From an uncultured Flavobacteriaceae bacterium (GTDB lineage: Bacteria; Bacteroidota; Bacteroidia; Flavobacteriales; Flavobacteriaceae): 64,000 nt of DNA. The translations under genes were made by a program, and so were the position numbers. Location: positions 40,455-104,454 of the forward strand of contig CANLCJ010000010.1 in assembly GCA_947489085.1 (NCBI GenBank), given 5' to 3'. Positions 56,301 through 64,000 of the stretch are shown here, one piece after another; position 1 is the first letter of the stretch, and every line of letters starts with the position of its first letter. The notes under the pieces are model-generated. The model ran no database searches and was not told where the DNA came from. It was given only the letters and a program-made list of their open reading frames with translations.

Positions 56301-59300
56301 TTATCCCTAAACGTTAAGGTTTCAATCTCCAAGTCGGTTTTAGGGTAGGGTATTGCTATAACTTCTGTTCCAGACTTAAAGCTATTAAAAGCGGCAAAAC
56401 TGTAATGTACTGCAAAACCACCAACATCGTTAGCTGTAACTGGAATAGAAATTGTTTTTTTATTGTTATTTAGCCTTATAACTTCTGTTTTTACAATAGT
56501 TTTGGCTTTTTCTATGGCTAATGTAACGTTTAAGTTTTTAGCAGCAGACGCAACGGTAATAATAGCGGTTTCGCCTATAGCATAGGTGGTTTTGTCTGTA
56601 GAAATACTAAATAATTGTTGGTCTGCTAAGGTTGCGTCTTTAGGACTAAATAAAAAAGTATTTACTTCGTCTTTAACCAATTGCCCGAACTTATCTTTGG
56701 TTTCTAGTACAATACGGTAAAACCCAGATTCCCATTTTTTTAGTTTGCCAAGTGCAATAGTTTTGTTTGTTTTAGTATTGAACTCTCGTTTAAAAACTAC
56801 AGCACCTTTTTCTCTGCTGTTTGGGTTGTGCTCTGTATTGTAACTTTCGTGAGGGAATCGTTTTTTAAAATCTTCTTTAGAAAGTTGTTGGTAATCTGGC
56901 GCAGGCCAAGGCCTTGGTCGTAAAACAGATGTAGGTGCTATAAGTTTGTGTACAGTTAGTGTGCCTTTACTTGGTGTAAACTCGCCATTTAAATTTTTTG
57001 TATCTATAGCTATAAGATGGTCTTTCTTTGTTTTATCGAGAGCAGTTGCCACTTCAATATTGGCAATTAGAGCGTGGTAACCTATATTAACAGTGGTTGT
57101 AGTACTTCGGGTTTCACCGTTAATATCTGTAACATCAATATCAATTTCGTAATGAAATACAGGCAAACCCGCTTTAGAAATACTCGCATCAGGAAGCGCT
57201 TTAAAGGCAATTTGGTAATTCCCTAAAGCATCTGTTGTTGTTTCTCCAAAAGTTATGTTTTGGCTATCTCTGCCATACAGGTAAGGGCGACGCCACGAAT
57301 ACCACCTTGGATAGTTTACTTTTCTGGTTACATTATATACTACTTTAGCACCAGTAATGGCATTCCCAGAGAATGCCAAAGCATTACCTTTTATGGTTAC
57401 AGTGTCGTTAACTTTAAAAGTTTCTGTTACGGGTAAAGTATTAGTTTCAAATTTAGGACGTTTATAGTCTTCAACAGAAAAAGAGTAAGATGTTTTTAAG
57501 GCGTAAGTTTTAGATGTAATTTCAATGCGGTGTATCCCATTTAAACCCGTAGCAGGTAAAATAAATGTTCCAGATACTGCACCAAAAGGGTTTGAGCGCA
57601 GACTTAGCGTCTTTACAGACTCTCCATTTGTATTGTAAAGAGTAGCCTGTAGCCCTTCGTTTTCTAGAACCTTAGAGGTGTTGTTAGAATCGGTTACAAG
57701 TGCTATAGCCTTAAAGTATAAAGTTTGCCCAGGTCTATATATACTTCGATCTGTAAATATGAAGGCTTTATATCTGGTGCGTTTTTTTGCATTCTTGTAC
57801 CTTCTATTTAAATAGTAGTTTCCAAAATGAGCTTGATCGTTTACATAAGATACGTCTAGTTTTAAATTATTGCGCCGATCAATATCCGATTTTGGTAATT
57901 TAATAGTACCAAGTGTACTAGTGGCGTAAGTTTCATGGTGTATCTGCTTTTTGCCAGGACTGTTGTAAGATATTTTAACTTTTGCATTTTCAATTGGAGT
58001 CCCATTAATTCTATCAATTATTTGAAAAGTTTTGTGAGTTTGCGTATCGCCCTCTACCAAAGCTAAATTGGTAACTTGTAGTGTTGCAAAAGCAATGTTA
58101 GAATGTGCGTCTTGTGCTGTGCTTGCTGTTATAACATAATGCCCATTGTTATGTTTAGGGACTACAACTTCTGTAGAATGTTGTTGGTAATCGTTTTCAT
58201 TTTTTAAAGGATATTCCCAAGAGTGTACTGTCTTTAATTTTTTTAAGAATGCTTCTTTATCCTCTTGGTTGTATGCTTTATTAAATTTAAGAAGTTGAGC
58301 GGTACTTAATTTATAGGATTTAAGGTGTAATTGTTTGGCATTTTTATAGCGAATAAGGAGCCTTGACTCTTGTTGTATAGGAATTACAGTTTCGGTTGTT
58401 ATTTCTAAATAAGTCTGTGTAATTTTAGATTGTAATAGTTTGCATTTAGTAGCAGCATAACTTTTAGGGTAATTCTCGATGACCGTTTTACAAAGCTCTA
58501 ATGCTTTTTGGGCTTTCCAGCGGTGCGTGTCGTCGCGTTCCGCAACATAGGCTTTACTTTGTTTAAAATAAATTTTTGCAATTTCAAAATCGTACAATGC
58601 TGCTGTAGCATTAGATGTGTTTTTGCGTTCTTTATCTAGGGCTTCGAGTAACAAGGTTTGTTTATTGGTTAATGTAGTATTGGAATGGACAAATTTTAAA
58701 CGGTTTAAGTTAGCATCTGTTAAAGCGGTATTATTGCGATTTCTTAAATGAAAGCGAATAAGGTTTTTGTAGATTTTTAAAGCATGAAACTGCAAAGCAG
58801 TACTGTCTTTAGTTTGTAATTGTATTTTAGAGAAACTTTCGGCGTCGTTAAAAAAGTCCGGTTGATTTATTTCGAATCGATAGGCTGGTTTTGTAATATG
58901 GGTTTCGCTTGTTTTGTAAAATTGCAAAGCATTGTAACTTAAAAAGTCATAAAGTGTGGGGCGGTAAATTTTGGAGTCCTTCTGTTCTTTCAATAAAACG
59001 CTGTAATTTGCAAGAGGTTCCATTTGTAATAATAGTCCGTTTTTTAGTGCATTTTGATAATGCGTGTGCACTTCGAGAAATAAGGTTTCTAAATCCCAAG
59101 TTCTAAAGTCTTCTGCATTTACCTTTTCAGAGGTTTTAGTACGTTTATAAAATTTCCGTCTATTTGTTTTAAAATACTGCCAGTACAAATTTGCCAACAT
59201 GTTTTCTAGAATGTTTTTTACTGGGAAATTACTTTTGGAAATTTTAGTTTTAAAATCGTTTATAATCTTGAGTTGCGCCTCTTCTTCTAAAACTAAAGCA

Positions 59301-59533
59301 TATTTACTTTTAAAAAGCAGTGTTTTTACAAGCTGCGTGTCGTTTTTGTCTAAAGTAGCTTTGCTTTCTATAGCTTGCACTTGTTTTAAGGCAGATTTTG
59401 GCAAGCCTTTTGCGTTTAAGTCGTTAACCTCTTTCCAAAGCGTATCGTAGTTTGGTGTTTGCGCTTTAGAATGTAAGGCGAAAAATAGTAACATAATTGA
59501 GAATAGAAACTGTCTTAATTGCGCTAAATCCAT
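53396..59533 (-). CDS. Alpha-2-macroglobulin family protein (bacterial A2M, very large)
   Basis: The 2045-residue exported protein has a signal peptide (to about SKAQ, residue 25). An N-terminal helical TPR-like region (to about 400) is followed by macroglobulin domains with the MG2 signature FIFTDRSIYRPGQTLYFKAIA, then a flexible stretch around VEEGISTAAAAAVVSDTKK that could be a bait region. The thioester motif is CNEQ (Cys1496) in an alpha/alpha-toroid context. Bacterial A2Ms trap proteases in the periplasm or at the surface. Many are encoded with pbpC; none is here. No lipobox was found. Confidence 0.9.
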   Translation of the reverse strand: MDLAQLRQFLFSIMLLFFALHSKAQTPNYDTLWKEVNDLNAKGLPKSALKQVQAIESKATLDKNDTQLVKTLLFKSKYALVLEEEAQLKIINDFKTKISKSNFPVKNILENMLANLYWQYFKTNRRKFYKRTKTSEKVNAEDFRTWDLETLFLEVHTHYQNALKNGLLLQMEPLANYSVLLKEQKDSKIYRPTLYDFLSYNALQFYKTSETHITKPAYRFEINQPDFFNDAESFSKIQLQTKDSTALQFHALKIYKNLIRFHLRNRNNTALTDANLNRLKFVHSNTTLTNKQTLLLEALDKERKNTSNATAALYDFEIAKIYFKQSKAYVAERDDTHRWKAQKALELCKTVIENYPKSYAATKCKLLQSKITQTYLEITTETVIPIQQESRLLIRYKNAKQLHLKSYKLSTAQLLKFNKAYNQEDKEAFLKKLKTVHSWEYPLKNENDYQQHSTEVVVPKHNNGHYVITASTAQDAHSNIAFATLQVTNLALVEGDTQTHKTFQIIDRINGTPIENAKVKISYNSPGKKQIHHETYATSTLGTIKLPKSDIDRRNNLKLDVSYVNDQAHFGNYYLNRRYKNAKKRTRYKAFIFTDRSIYRPGQTLYFKAIALVTDSNNTSKVLENEGLQATLYNTNGESVKTLSLRSNPFGAVSGTFILPATGLNGIHRIEITSKTYALKTSYSFSVEDYKRPKFETNTLPVTETFKVNDTVTIKGNALAFSGNAITGAKVVYNVTRKVNYPRWYSWRRPYLYGRDSQNITFGETTTDALGNYQIAFKALPDASISKAGLPVFHYEIDIDVTDINGETRSTTTTVNIGYHALIANIEVATALDKTKKDHLIAIDTKNLNGEFTPSKGTLTVHKLIAPTSVLRPRPWPAPDYQQLSKEDFKKRFPHESYNTEHNPNSREKGAVVFKREFNTKTNKTIALGKLKKWESGFYRIVLETKDKFGQLVKDEVNTFLFSPKDATLADQQLFSISTDKTTYAIGETAIITVASAAKNLNVTLAIEKAKTIVKTEVIRLNNNKKTISIPVTANDVGGFAVHYSFAAFNSFKSGTEVIAIPYPKTDLEIETLTFRDKLKPGADETWQFKIKGPKGDKVNAELLASMYDASLDEFKTHKWNFNPLFRSTYNAYTHSHAHSNFGSKNFRVYGNNNSYFNYPRRNYDTWNWFGFNFGTNRQYIGSVELSRRRISNETEYFSVLKERREKSDLDAEPLKLRKAKALAAPLEQRDVEEGISTAAAAAVVSDTKKTQKKDLSAVKIRKNFQETAFFFPHLHTDTKGNVSFSFTTPEALTQWKLQLLAHTKSLQHNVSQLTTVTQKELMVIPNAPRFLRTGDQITISTKIASLVSKPLSGYAQLELTDAISGKDLTALFLSRASTPAQIDFSVKAKSNTKASWHITVPDTIQALQYKISAKSGNFSDGEQNVLPVLSNRILVTETLPMWVKSNSNKTFTLEQLKTNRSKSLKHHKLTLEVTSNPAWYAVQALPYVMEYPYECNEQTFSKYYANALARHIVNSNPKIKHVFEHWRSTDALVSNLEKNQDLKSILIQETPWLRDAQTETEQKKRIALLFDTNKMAYELQSATNKLSTNQLSSGAWPWFKGGYANRYITQHIIAGFGHLKQLNVPVDKTQDKMISKALLYLDAEFVKTYKAITRYNPKADLSKDHLNPIQLHYLYVRSFFPEVKTTRQVQDIIAYYQSQIKTYGLNRSLYAKGMMALINYRNGDVKGAAMFLNALKESSITSNELGMYWKSNTNSYYWHQAPIETQALLIEMFSEAGTLIQSAEKTIETIDNLKIWLLKHKQTNRWKTTKATTDAIYALLLQGNDWLSVTDKVAISLGKHKIDPALMENVKVEAGTGYYKTTWEGKEIQPELATVNISKTGKGIAWSSLYWQYFEDLDKISAAKTPLQLRKKLFLKTNTATGEHISEITDNSILKVGDLVRVRIELKTDRPMEFVHMKDMRAAGLEPVNVLSKYKWQDGLGYYESTKDTATNFFFDRLPKGVYVFEYDLRVNNAGVMSNGITTIQSMYAPEFSSHSKGSKIHVQ

Positions 59534-59704
59534 TTTAAAAAGTCGTTAAAGTTTGCTTAAAACTATATCCAAAAGCTATTCCAAAAAACAATAAATTAGT
59601 GTGCTTTTGTGTTTTATTGAGTGAAGTTACCATTTTTGTGAGTAATAGCATTGTAAAAATCTTAAGATTATCTTAAGGAAAAAAACAGACATCAACTAAA
59701 ATCT

Positions 59705-59712
59705 TATTTTTG
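59705..59712 (+). promoter_or_regulatory. Candidate -7 promoter box TATTTTTG
   Basis: TATTTTTG matches TAnnTTTG and lies 19 bases before the ATG of the TPR gene at 59732, in the divergent gap with the A2M gene. Confidence 0.42.
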
Positions 59713-59731
59713 TTTTTTAGAGTTCATTATT

Positions 59732-60682
59732 ATGAAATACCTACTTTTCTTTTTGTTGCAGCCACTACTTAGCTTATCCCAGAGCAATACGGCACAAGTA
59801 ACTCTATTATTTCAACAAAAAGCATTCGAAAAAGCTGAGTTTGTTTTAAAAGATGTTCTAGAAAAAACTCCTGAAGATATTGAAGCCTTGGAGCTTATGG
59901 GTGATGCATTAGGCCACCAGAAGCGTTGGGATGAAGCACTGGTGTATTATAAAAAATTAGTAGACAGAAAACCTGAAGAGGCAAATTACCACTACAAATA
60001 CGGCGGTGTACTAGGCATGAAGGCTTTAGAAAATAAATTTAAAGCCATAGGCCTAATTGGCGATATTAAAACTGCGTTTACAACTGCTGCAACTTTAGAT
60101 AAGACCCACATACCAGCACGTTGGGCTCTGGTAGAGTTTTACATGCAACTGCCAGGGATTTTTGGAGGTAGTCAATCAAAATCTGAGTTTTATGCTGAAG
60201 AATTAGAGCAATTGTCTAAAGTAGATGGTTATTTAGCAAAAGGCTATATTTATGAATATGATAACGAACCCGAATTAGCTGAGAAGTACTATAAAAAAGC
60301 TATTGAAGAGGGAGGCTCTTTAACTTGTTTTGGTAAATTAACAACGCTATACGAAAAACAAGGTACGCCAGCTAAAGCCATAGAGAATATAGAAGCCGCC
60401 CAACAAAAACACCAACGAAACGCATTACATTACCAAATAGGTAAAGTTGCAGCAGAGTATAACATACAATTAGTCAAAGGCGAAAAATGCTTACTCACTT
60501 ATTTAGATAATTATTCTGCTGAAGACGGTGTGCCAAAAGCATGGGCTTACTACCGTTTAGCACAAATTAATGTGCATAAAAAAGAGAAAACAGATGCGTT
60601 AAGGTATATCGATATGGCTTTGAACGAATTGCCCAAGCGCAAGCCATTTAACGATTTAAAAGCACAGATTTTAAAGCTTTAA
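59732..60682 (+). CDS. Exported tetratricopeptide-repeat protein
   Basis: The 316-residue protein has a short signal peptide (to about SLSQS, residue 18) and TPR units between residues 20 and 110, then 190 and 300 (EALELMGDALGHQKRWDEALVYYKKLV is clear). A PGIFGGS segment at about 145 interrupts them. Similar TPR proteins are widespread in Bacteroidota; no function is known. It is 76 bases upstream of mpl in the same direction and may be co-transcribed. Confidence 0.82.
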   Translation: MKYLLFFLLQPLLSLSQSNTAQVTLLFQQKAFEKAEFVLKDVLEKTPEDIEALELMGDALGHQKRWDEALVYYKKLVDRKPEEANYHYKYGGVLGMKALENKFKAIGLIGDIKTAFTTAATLDKTHIPARWALVEFYMQLPGIFGGSQSKSEFYAEELEQLSKVDGYLAKGYIYEYDNEPELAEKYYKKAIEEGGSLTCFGKLTTLYEKQGTPAKAIENIEAAQQKHQRNALHYQIGKVAAEYNIQLVKGEKCLLTYLDNYSAEDGVPKAWAYYRLAQINVHKKEKTDALRYIDMALNELPKRKPFNDLKAQILKL

Positions 60683-60758
60683 GTGTATATGTCTTTTACA
60701 TTTTAAAAATTTAGCACTACCACTTTGATGTTTAAGTTTAGAAGTTGATATTTGTTGT

Positions 60759-62114
60759 ATGAACGTACATTTTATAGCTATAGGTGGTGCAGCAATGCAT
60801 AATTTAGCACTCGCATTACATCAAAAAGGATATCAAATAACAGGAAGTGACGATACTATTTTCGATCCTTCGAAATCCAGACTAGAGGCTAAAGGTTTGC
60901 TGCCAGAGGCTTTTGGGTGGTATCCAGAGAAAATAACAGAAAAATTAGATGCTATTGTGTTGGGTATGCACGCTAAAGCAGACAATCCAGAGTTGTTAAA
61001 AGCACAAGAATTACAGCTTAAAATATACAGTTACCCAGAGTTTCTATACGAACAATCTAAACACAAAACACGAGTAGTTATAGGTGGAAGTCATGGTAAA
61101 ACAACCATTACCTCGATGATTTTACATGTAATGCATTACCATGATAGAGACGTAGATTACATGGTCGGAGCACAATTAGAAGGTTTTGATGTTATGGTAA
61201 AACTAACCGAGGATAACGATTTTATTGTTTTAGAGGGCGATGAGTATTTAAGTTCTCCAATAGACCGTAGACCTAAATTCCATCTGTATAAGCCTAATAT
61301 AGCTTTGCTTAGTGGTATAGCTTGGGACCATATTAATGTATTTCCAACCTATGAGAATTATGTAGAGCAGTTTAGCATTTTTGTAGATTCGATAGTGTCT
61401 GGCGGGAGTATTAATTATAATGAAGAAGATCCAGAAGTAAAGCGTGTCGTGGAAGCAAGTACCAACACTATTAGAAAATTGCCTTATAAAACACCAGTCT
61501 ATACCGTAGAAAATGGGCAAACACTTTTGGAAACTCCTGAAGGCGATCTGCCTGTCGAAATTTTTGGAAAGCATAACCTAAATAATTTATCTGGAGCAAA
61601 ATGGATATGCCAACACATGGGTATAGATGAGGACGATTTCTACGAAGCCATCTCGACGTTTAAAGGTGCGAGTAAGCGTTTAGAAAAGATAGCAGAAACA
61701 GCTAATAGCGTTGCATACAAAGACTTTGCACATTCTCCAAGTAAAGTGCAAGCAACCACAAGAGCAGTTAAAGAACAATATAATACTAAAGCTTTACTGG
61801 CATGCTTAGAGTTGCACACTTATAGTAGCCTTAACGAAGAATTTCTACAAGAATATAAAGGCACCTTAAGTGCCGCAGATACTGCTGTAGTGTTTTATTC
61901 GCCTCATGCCGTAGAAATTAAAAAATTAAGTGCCATAACACATCAACAAATAGCAAAGGCTTTTGGACGCGAAGATTTAATTATTTACACAAATCCAGAC
62001 GATTTTAAAACGTTTTTGTTTTCTCAAAATTTAGATAATACAGCACTTCTTTTAATGAGCTCTGGAAACTATGGCGGTTTAGATTTCGATGCCGTTAAAG
62101 GTTTAATGCAATAA
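60759..62114 (+). CDS. mpl: UDP-N-acetylmuramate:L-alanyl-gamma-D-glutamyl-meso-diaminopimelate ligase
   Basis: A 451-residue Mur-ligase fold protein. It has N-terminal Rossmann IAIGGAAMHNLALAL, ATP loop GGSHGKTT (109-116), LEGDEYLSSPIDRRPKF and HINVFPT, the DFAHSPSKV motif (in place of MurC's DYxHxP), and a C-terminal LLMSSGNYGGL. Mpl reattaches the recycled tripeptide to UDP-MurNAc. It complements the NamZ-type muramidase at 16005 as a second peptidoglycan-recycling step. Confidence 0.9.
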   Translation: MNVHFIAIGGAAMHNLALALHQKGYQITGSDDTIFDPSKSRLEAKGLLPEAFGWYPEKITEKLDAIVLGMHAKADNPELLKAQELQLKIYSYPEFLYEQSKHKTRVVIGGSHGKTTITSMILHVMHYHDRDVDYMVGAQLEGFDVMVKLTEDNDFIVLEGDEYLSSPIDRRPKFHLYKPNIALLSGIAWDHINVFPTYENYVEQFSIFVDSIVSGGSINYNEEDPEVKRVVEASTNTIRKLPYKTPVYTVENGQTLLETPEGDLPVEIFGKHNLNNLSGAKWICQHMGIDEDDFYEAISTFKGASKRLEKIAETANSVAYKDFAHSPSKVQATTRAVKEQYNTKALLACLELHTYSSLNEEFLQEYKGTLSAADTAVVFYSPHAVEIKKLSAITHQQIAKAFGREDLIIYTNPDDFKTFLFSQNLDNTALLLMSSGNYGGLDFDAVKGLMQ

Positions 62115-62443
62115 ACTTTAAAATAAGGTTGCTACTTGAGTTAAATATTTACAAAGCGATATTGAATTTTAATTCAGTAGAGTTAAATAAGCTTAGCGTA
62201 ATTATATTACTTAGAGTTTTAAGGTAAATAATTCTACATTGGTTTTTTACAACTTTAAATGCGATCTATACGGCTAATAACTTCGTCTTAATACGTTGAA
62301 TTATTTTTTACTAGTCTAAGGCAAAACATTAAAGCTTAGTCATAGCTGAGGTTTTATTTTTTAATGTGAGCATAGAAGGGAAAGAAACCACATATATGCG
62401 GAATTTTCGTTTATAAGTCGTATTATTGTATCCCCTCGAGCAA
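62115..62443. other. Intergenic region holding the left end of the IS66 element
   Basis: This 329-base AT-rich stretch between mpl and the transposase stop shows no gene. One end of the IS66 element must lie here, probably near 62390-62440, but I could not define its inverted repeat because the other end is outside the window. Confidence 0.45.
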
Positions 62444-63919
62444 CTACACCTTAAAAATTTCCGAGAAATTATCAGGCAATAGTTCATTTAAGTTTTGAAT
62501 ATTCCAATCGGGGACGTTCTCTAATACATATTGTAGCCATTGTCTAGGATTCACGTTGTTAATTTTACAGCTTCCAAAGAAGGAATATAACATAGCTGTA
62601 TTTTGAGCTGCTTTATGCGATCCAGCAAAGAGATAATTTTTTCTTCCCAAGGCTAGCGGCCTTATAGCATTTTCTATCAAGTTGTTGTCTAATTCGAGTC
62701 TAGAGTCTAAGGATATGGTCTCAAACTTATGGTACTGCTTCAAATAGTAAGTCATAGCCTTGCCTATAGCACTTTTAGGAAGTACCTTAAGGCTTTCTTG
62801 TTCGATCCAACTTTTAATAGCTTTGATAAGCGGTACTATTTCCTGTAATCGAAGTTTCTGTTTTAAATCTAAATCTTGTTCAGCCTGTTGATTGATTTGC
62901 TTTTCTTTGGTATAAATTTTAGAGAATAAGTTTAATGCATGTTTAGCACGTTGGGGATCATTGTTCTGTGCATCAAAGAACTTTCTTCGGGCATGTACCA
63001 GACATCCTACTAAGATGATGTTTTCTTGGCTAGCAAACTTATCGTATACTTTATAACCATCGCATTGCAAATAGCCTTGATAATTTTCCAATATTTCTTT
63101 AGGGCCTTGCTGTCCACGCCCTTTTCTGTAATTAAAAAGCACGAGTTTATGCAAGGGGCTATGGTAAACCCACTGGTAACCTTGATGTGTACTTCCTGCT
63201 TTATCTTTATCCAACACTTTGATTGGAGATTCATCTGCTTGAATATAAGCACTAGAGATTATTTTTTGCTTTAGTGTATTGTAAAGCGGTTCGAGTAGAG
63301 AACAACAAGCACTTACCCAATCACAGAAGGTACTTTGTGAGGCCTGCCAACCAAAATCACGTTTAAAGATTTGGATTTGTCTGTATAATGGTAGATGATC
63401 TACATACTTACTAACCAATATGTGTGATAAAAGCGAGGCTTCTGCTATAGATTTTTCGATAGGACGCGTGGGGAGTTGCCCTATAATGATGCCTTCGCCT
63501 TTAGGTTGGGCATATTTAGGGCGAATCGTACGACGCTTTACCAAACTCGCAGGGGTATACTCTAAAGTCTCTGTTATTTCTTCTCCTATCTTAGTAAGAC
63601 CTTGCACATCTTGTTCTGGCTCTATAATAACCTCCTTTACTGGTAAATGCTCTGGTAGTTTATTACGACCGTGATGTTGCTTTTTTAAACGTGTGTAATT
63701 GATCTGCTCCTCTACGGGTTCCGGTGTAGAAGAGGACTCTACATCAAATAAAGTAGGTTGATCTAATGGTAGAGAGGATACGTGACGCTCGGATTTAAAG
63801 CCATTAATCAATTTCAACAATTGGTCGATTTGAATTTTCTGAGCTGCTAACTTAGACTTTAACGCCTGGTTCTCTTGTTGTTGGCGATCACAAACTTTTT
63901 GTAATTCCTCTAATCTCAC
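62444..63919 (-). CDS. tnpC: IS66-family transposase (TnpC)
   Basis: The 491-residue protein has an N-terminal coiled coil (residues 1-45, Leu/Gln-rich). The central IS66 catalytic region has the DDE residues in QADESPIK, LQCDGYKVY and NNLIENAIRP (the final Glu), followed by ALGRKNYLFAGSHKAAQNTAMLYSF and the IS66 C-terminal NPRQWLQYVL. The zinc-finger domain after the coiled coil lacks the usual Cys pairs. The start is a GTG at 63919; an ATG at 63921 is followed at once by a stop in its own frame. The gene looks intact and could still be active. Confidence 0.9.
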   Translation of the reverse strand: MRLEELQKVCDRQQQENQALKSKLAAQKIQIDQLLKLINGFKSERHVSSLPLDQPTLFDVESSSTPEPVEEQINYTRLKKQHHGRNKLPEHLPVKEVIIEPEQDVQGLTKIGEEITETLEYTPASLVKRRTIRPKYAQPKGEGIIIGQLPTRPIEKSIAEASLLSHILVSKYVDHLPLYRQIQIFKRDFGWQASQSTFCDWVSACCSLLEPLYNTLKQKIISSAYIQADESPIKVLDKDKAGSTHQGYQWVYHSPLHKLVLFNYRKGRGQQGPKEILENYQGYLQCDGYKVYDKFASQENIILVGCLVHARRKFFDAQNNDPQRAKHALNLFSKIYTKEKQINQQAEQDLDLKQKLRLQEIVPLIKAIKSWIEQESLKVLPKSAIGKAMTYYLKQYHKFETISLDSRLELDNNLIENAIRPLALGRKNYLFAGSHKAAQNTAMLYSFFGSCKINNVNPRQWLQYVLENVPDWNIQNLNELLPDNFSEIFKV

Positions 63920-64000
63920 ATGTGAAATTTACTCAAAAAAATATTCAAAAACAATAGTTTTATTGTAATTTATAGCGACTTTTTTGTGATAAATTCCCTA
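62444..64000 (-). mobile_element. IS66-family insertion sequence, truncated by the window edge
   Basis: The tnpC-type transposase gene is complete, but the upstream accessory gene (tnpB, IS66 Orf2) and the right end would lie beyond 64000. Only the last 81 bases before the transposase are visible. Terminal repeats and target duplication could not be determined. Confidence 0.7.

Noticed and set aside
62115..62443. Terminal inverted repeat of the IS66 element
   Set aside because: No repeat can be confirmed because the partner end lies outside the window.

Overview
The window is chromosomal DNA of a Bacteroidota bacterium, almost certainly a member of the Flavobacteriaceae. It is AT-rich, has few Shine-Dalgarno sequences, and carries TAnnTTTG-type -7 promoter boxes close to start codons. 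The gene set also fits: a type IX secretion sorting domain on a peptidase, a PafA-type phosphatase, a plug-less TonB-receptor-like barrel, an MlaE/MlaF pair, Mpl, and the hpt-adk-obg gene order. No rRNA, tRNA or CRISPR array was recognised.

Layout. 1-7907 is the right part of a surface-polysaccharide locus: the end of a sugar aminotransferase gene, a hexapeptide acetyltransferase, five glycosyltransferases, a Wzx-type flippase and an FdtA-type ketoisomerase. Together these suggest a 3-acetamido-3,6-dideoxyhexose in the repeat unit. 8283-22370 is mostly core: ftsE, a large TPR protein with a TonB-receptor-like barrel, a DUF1287 protein, a YkgJ-type protein, a NamZ-type muramidase, a LolC/E-type permease, SDR and HAD enzymes, SprT and mannose-1-phosphate guanylyltransferase. 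A probable structured RNA lies on the minus strand at 18612-18980.

22371-27196 is the most accessory-looking stretch. It holds an AraC-type regulator with a receiver-like N-terminus, a heavily decayed IS256-family transposase, and a two-gene lipoprotein operon. One lipoprotein has a long polylysine tract. The operon is preceded by a 19-bp direct duplication and by four ~20-bp tandem repeats. 27197-32924 returns to envelope and phosphate functions (DUF389, MlaF/MlaE, PafA-like phosphatase, secreted nuclease). 32936-35058 is a Septu-like ATPase + HNH nuclease pair, the clearest anti-phage candidate.

35176-42365 holds a small glycosyltransferase/methyltransferase/ketoacyl-synthase operon, gcvP, a UbiA-like membrane protein and an ECF sigma factor with a zinc-finger partner. 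43256-49467 is nucleotide metabolism and housekeeping: M3 peptidase, purK-purE, a fused hypoxanthine phosphoribosyltransferase-adenylate kinase, and obg, followed by a nested-hairpin repeat. 49591-62114 is cell-envelope biology: GIDE-like protein, DUF4136 lipoprotein, M64 peptidase with sorting domain, DoxX, a 2045-residue alpha-2-macroglobulin, a TPR protein and mpl. An IS66-family element runs off the right edge.
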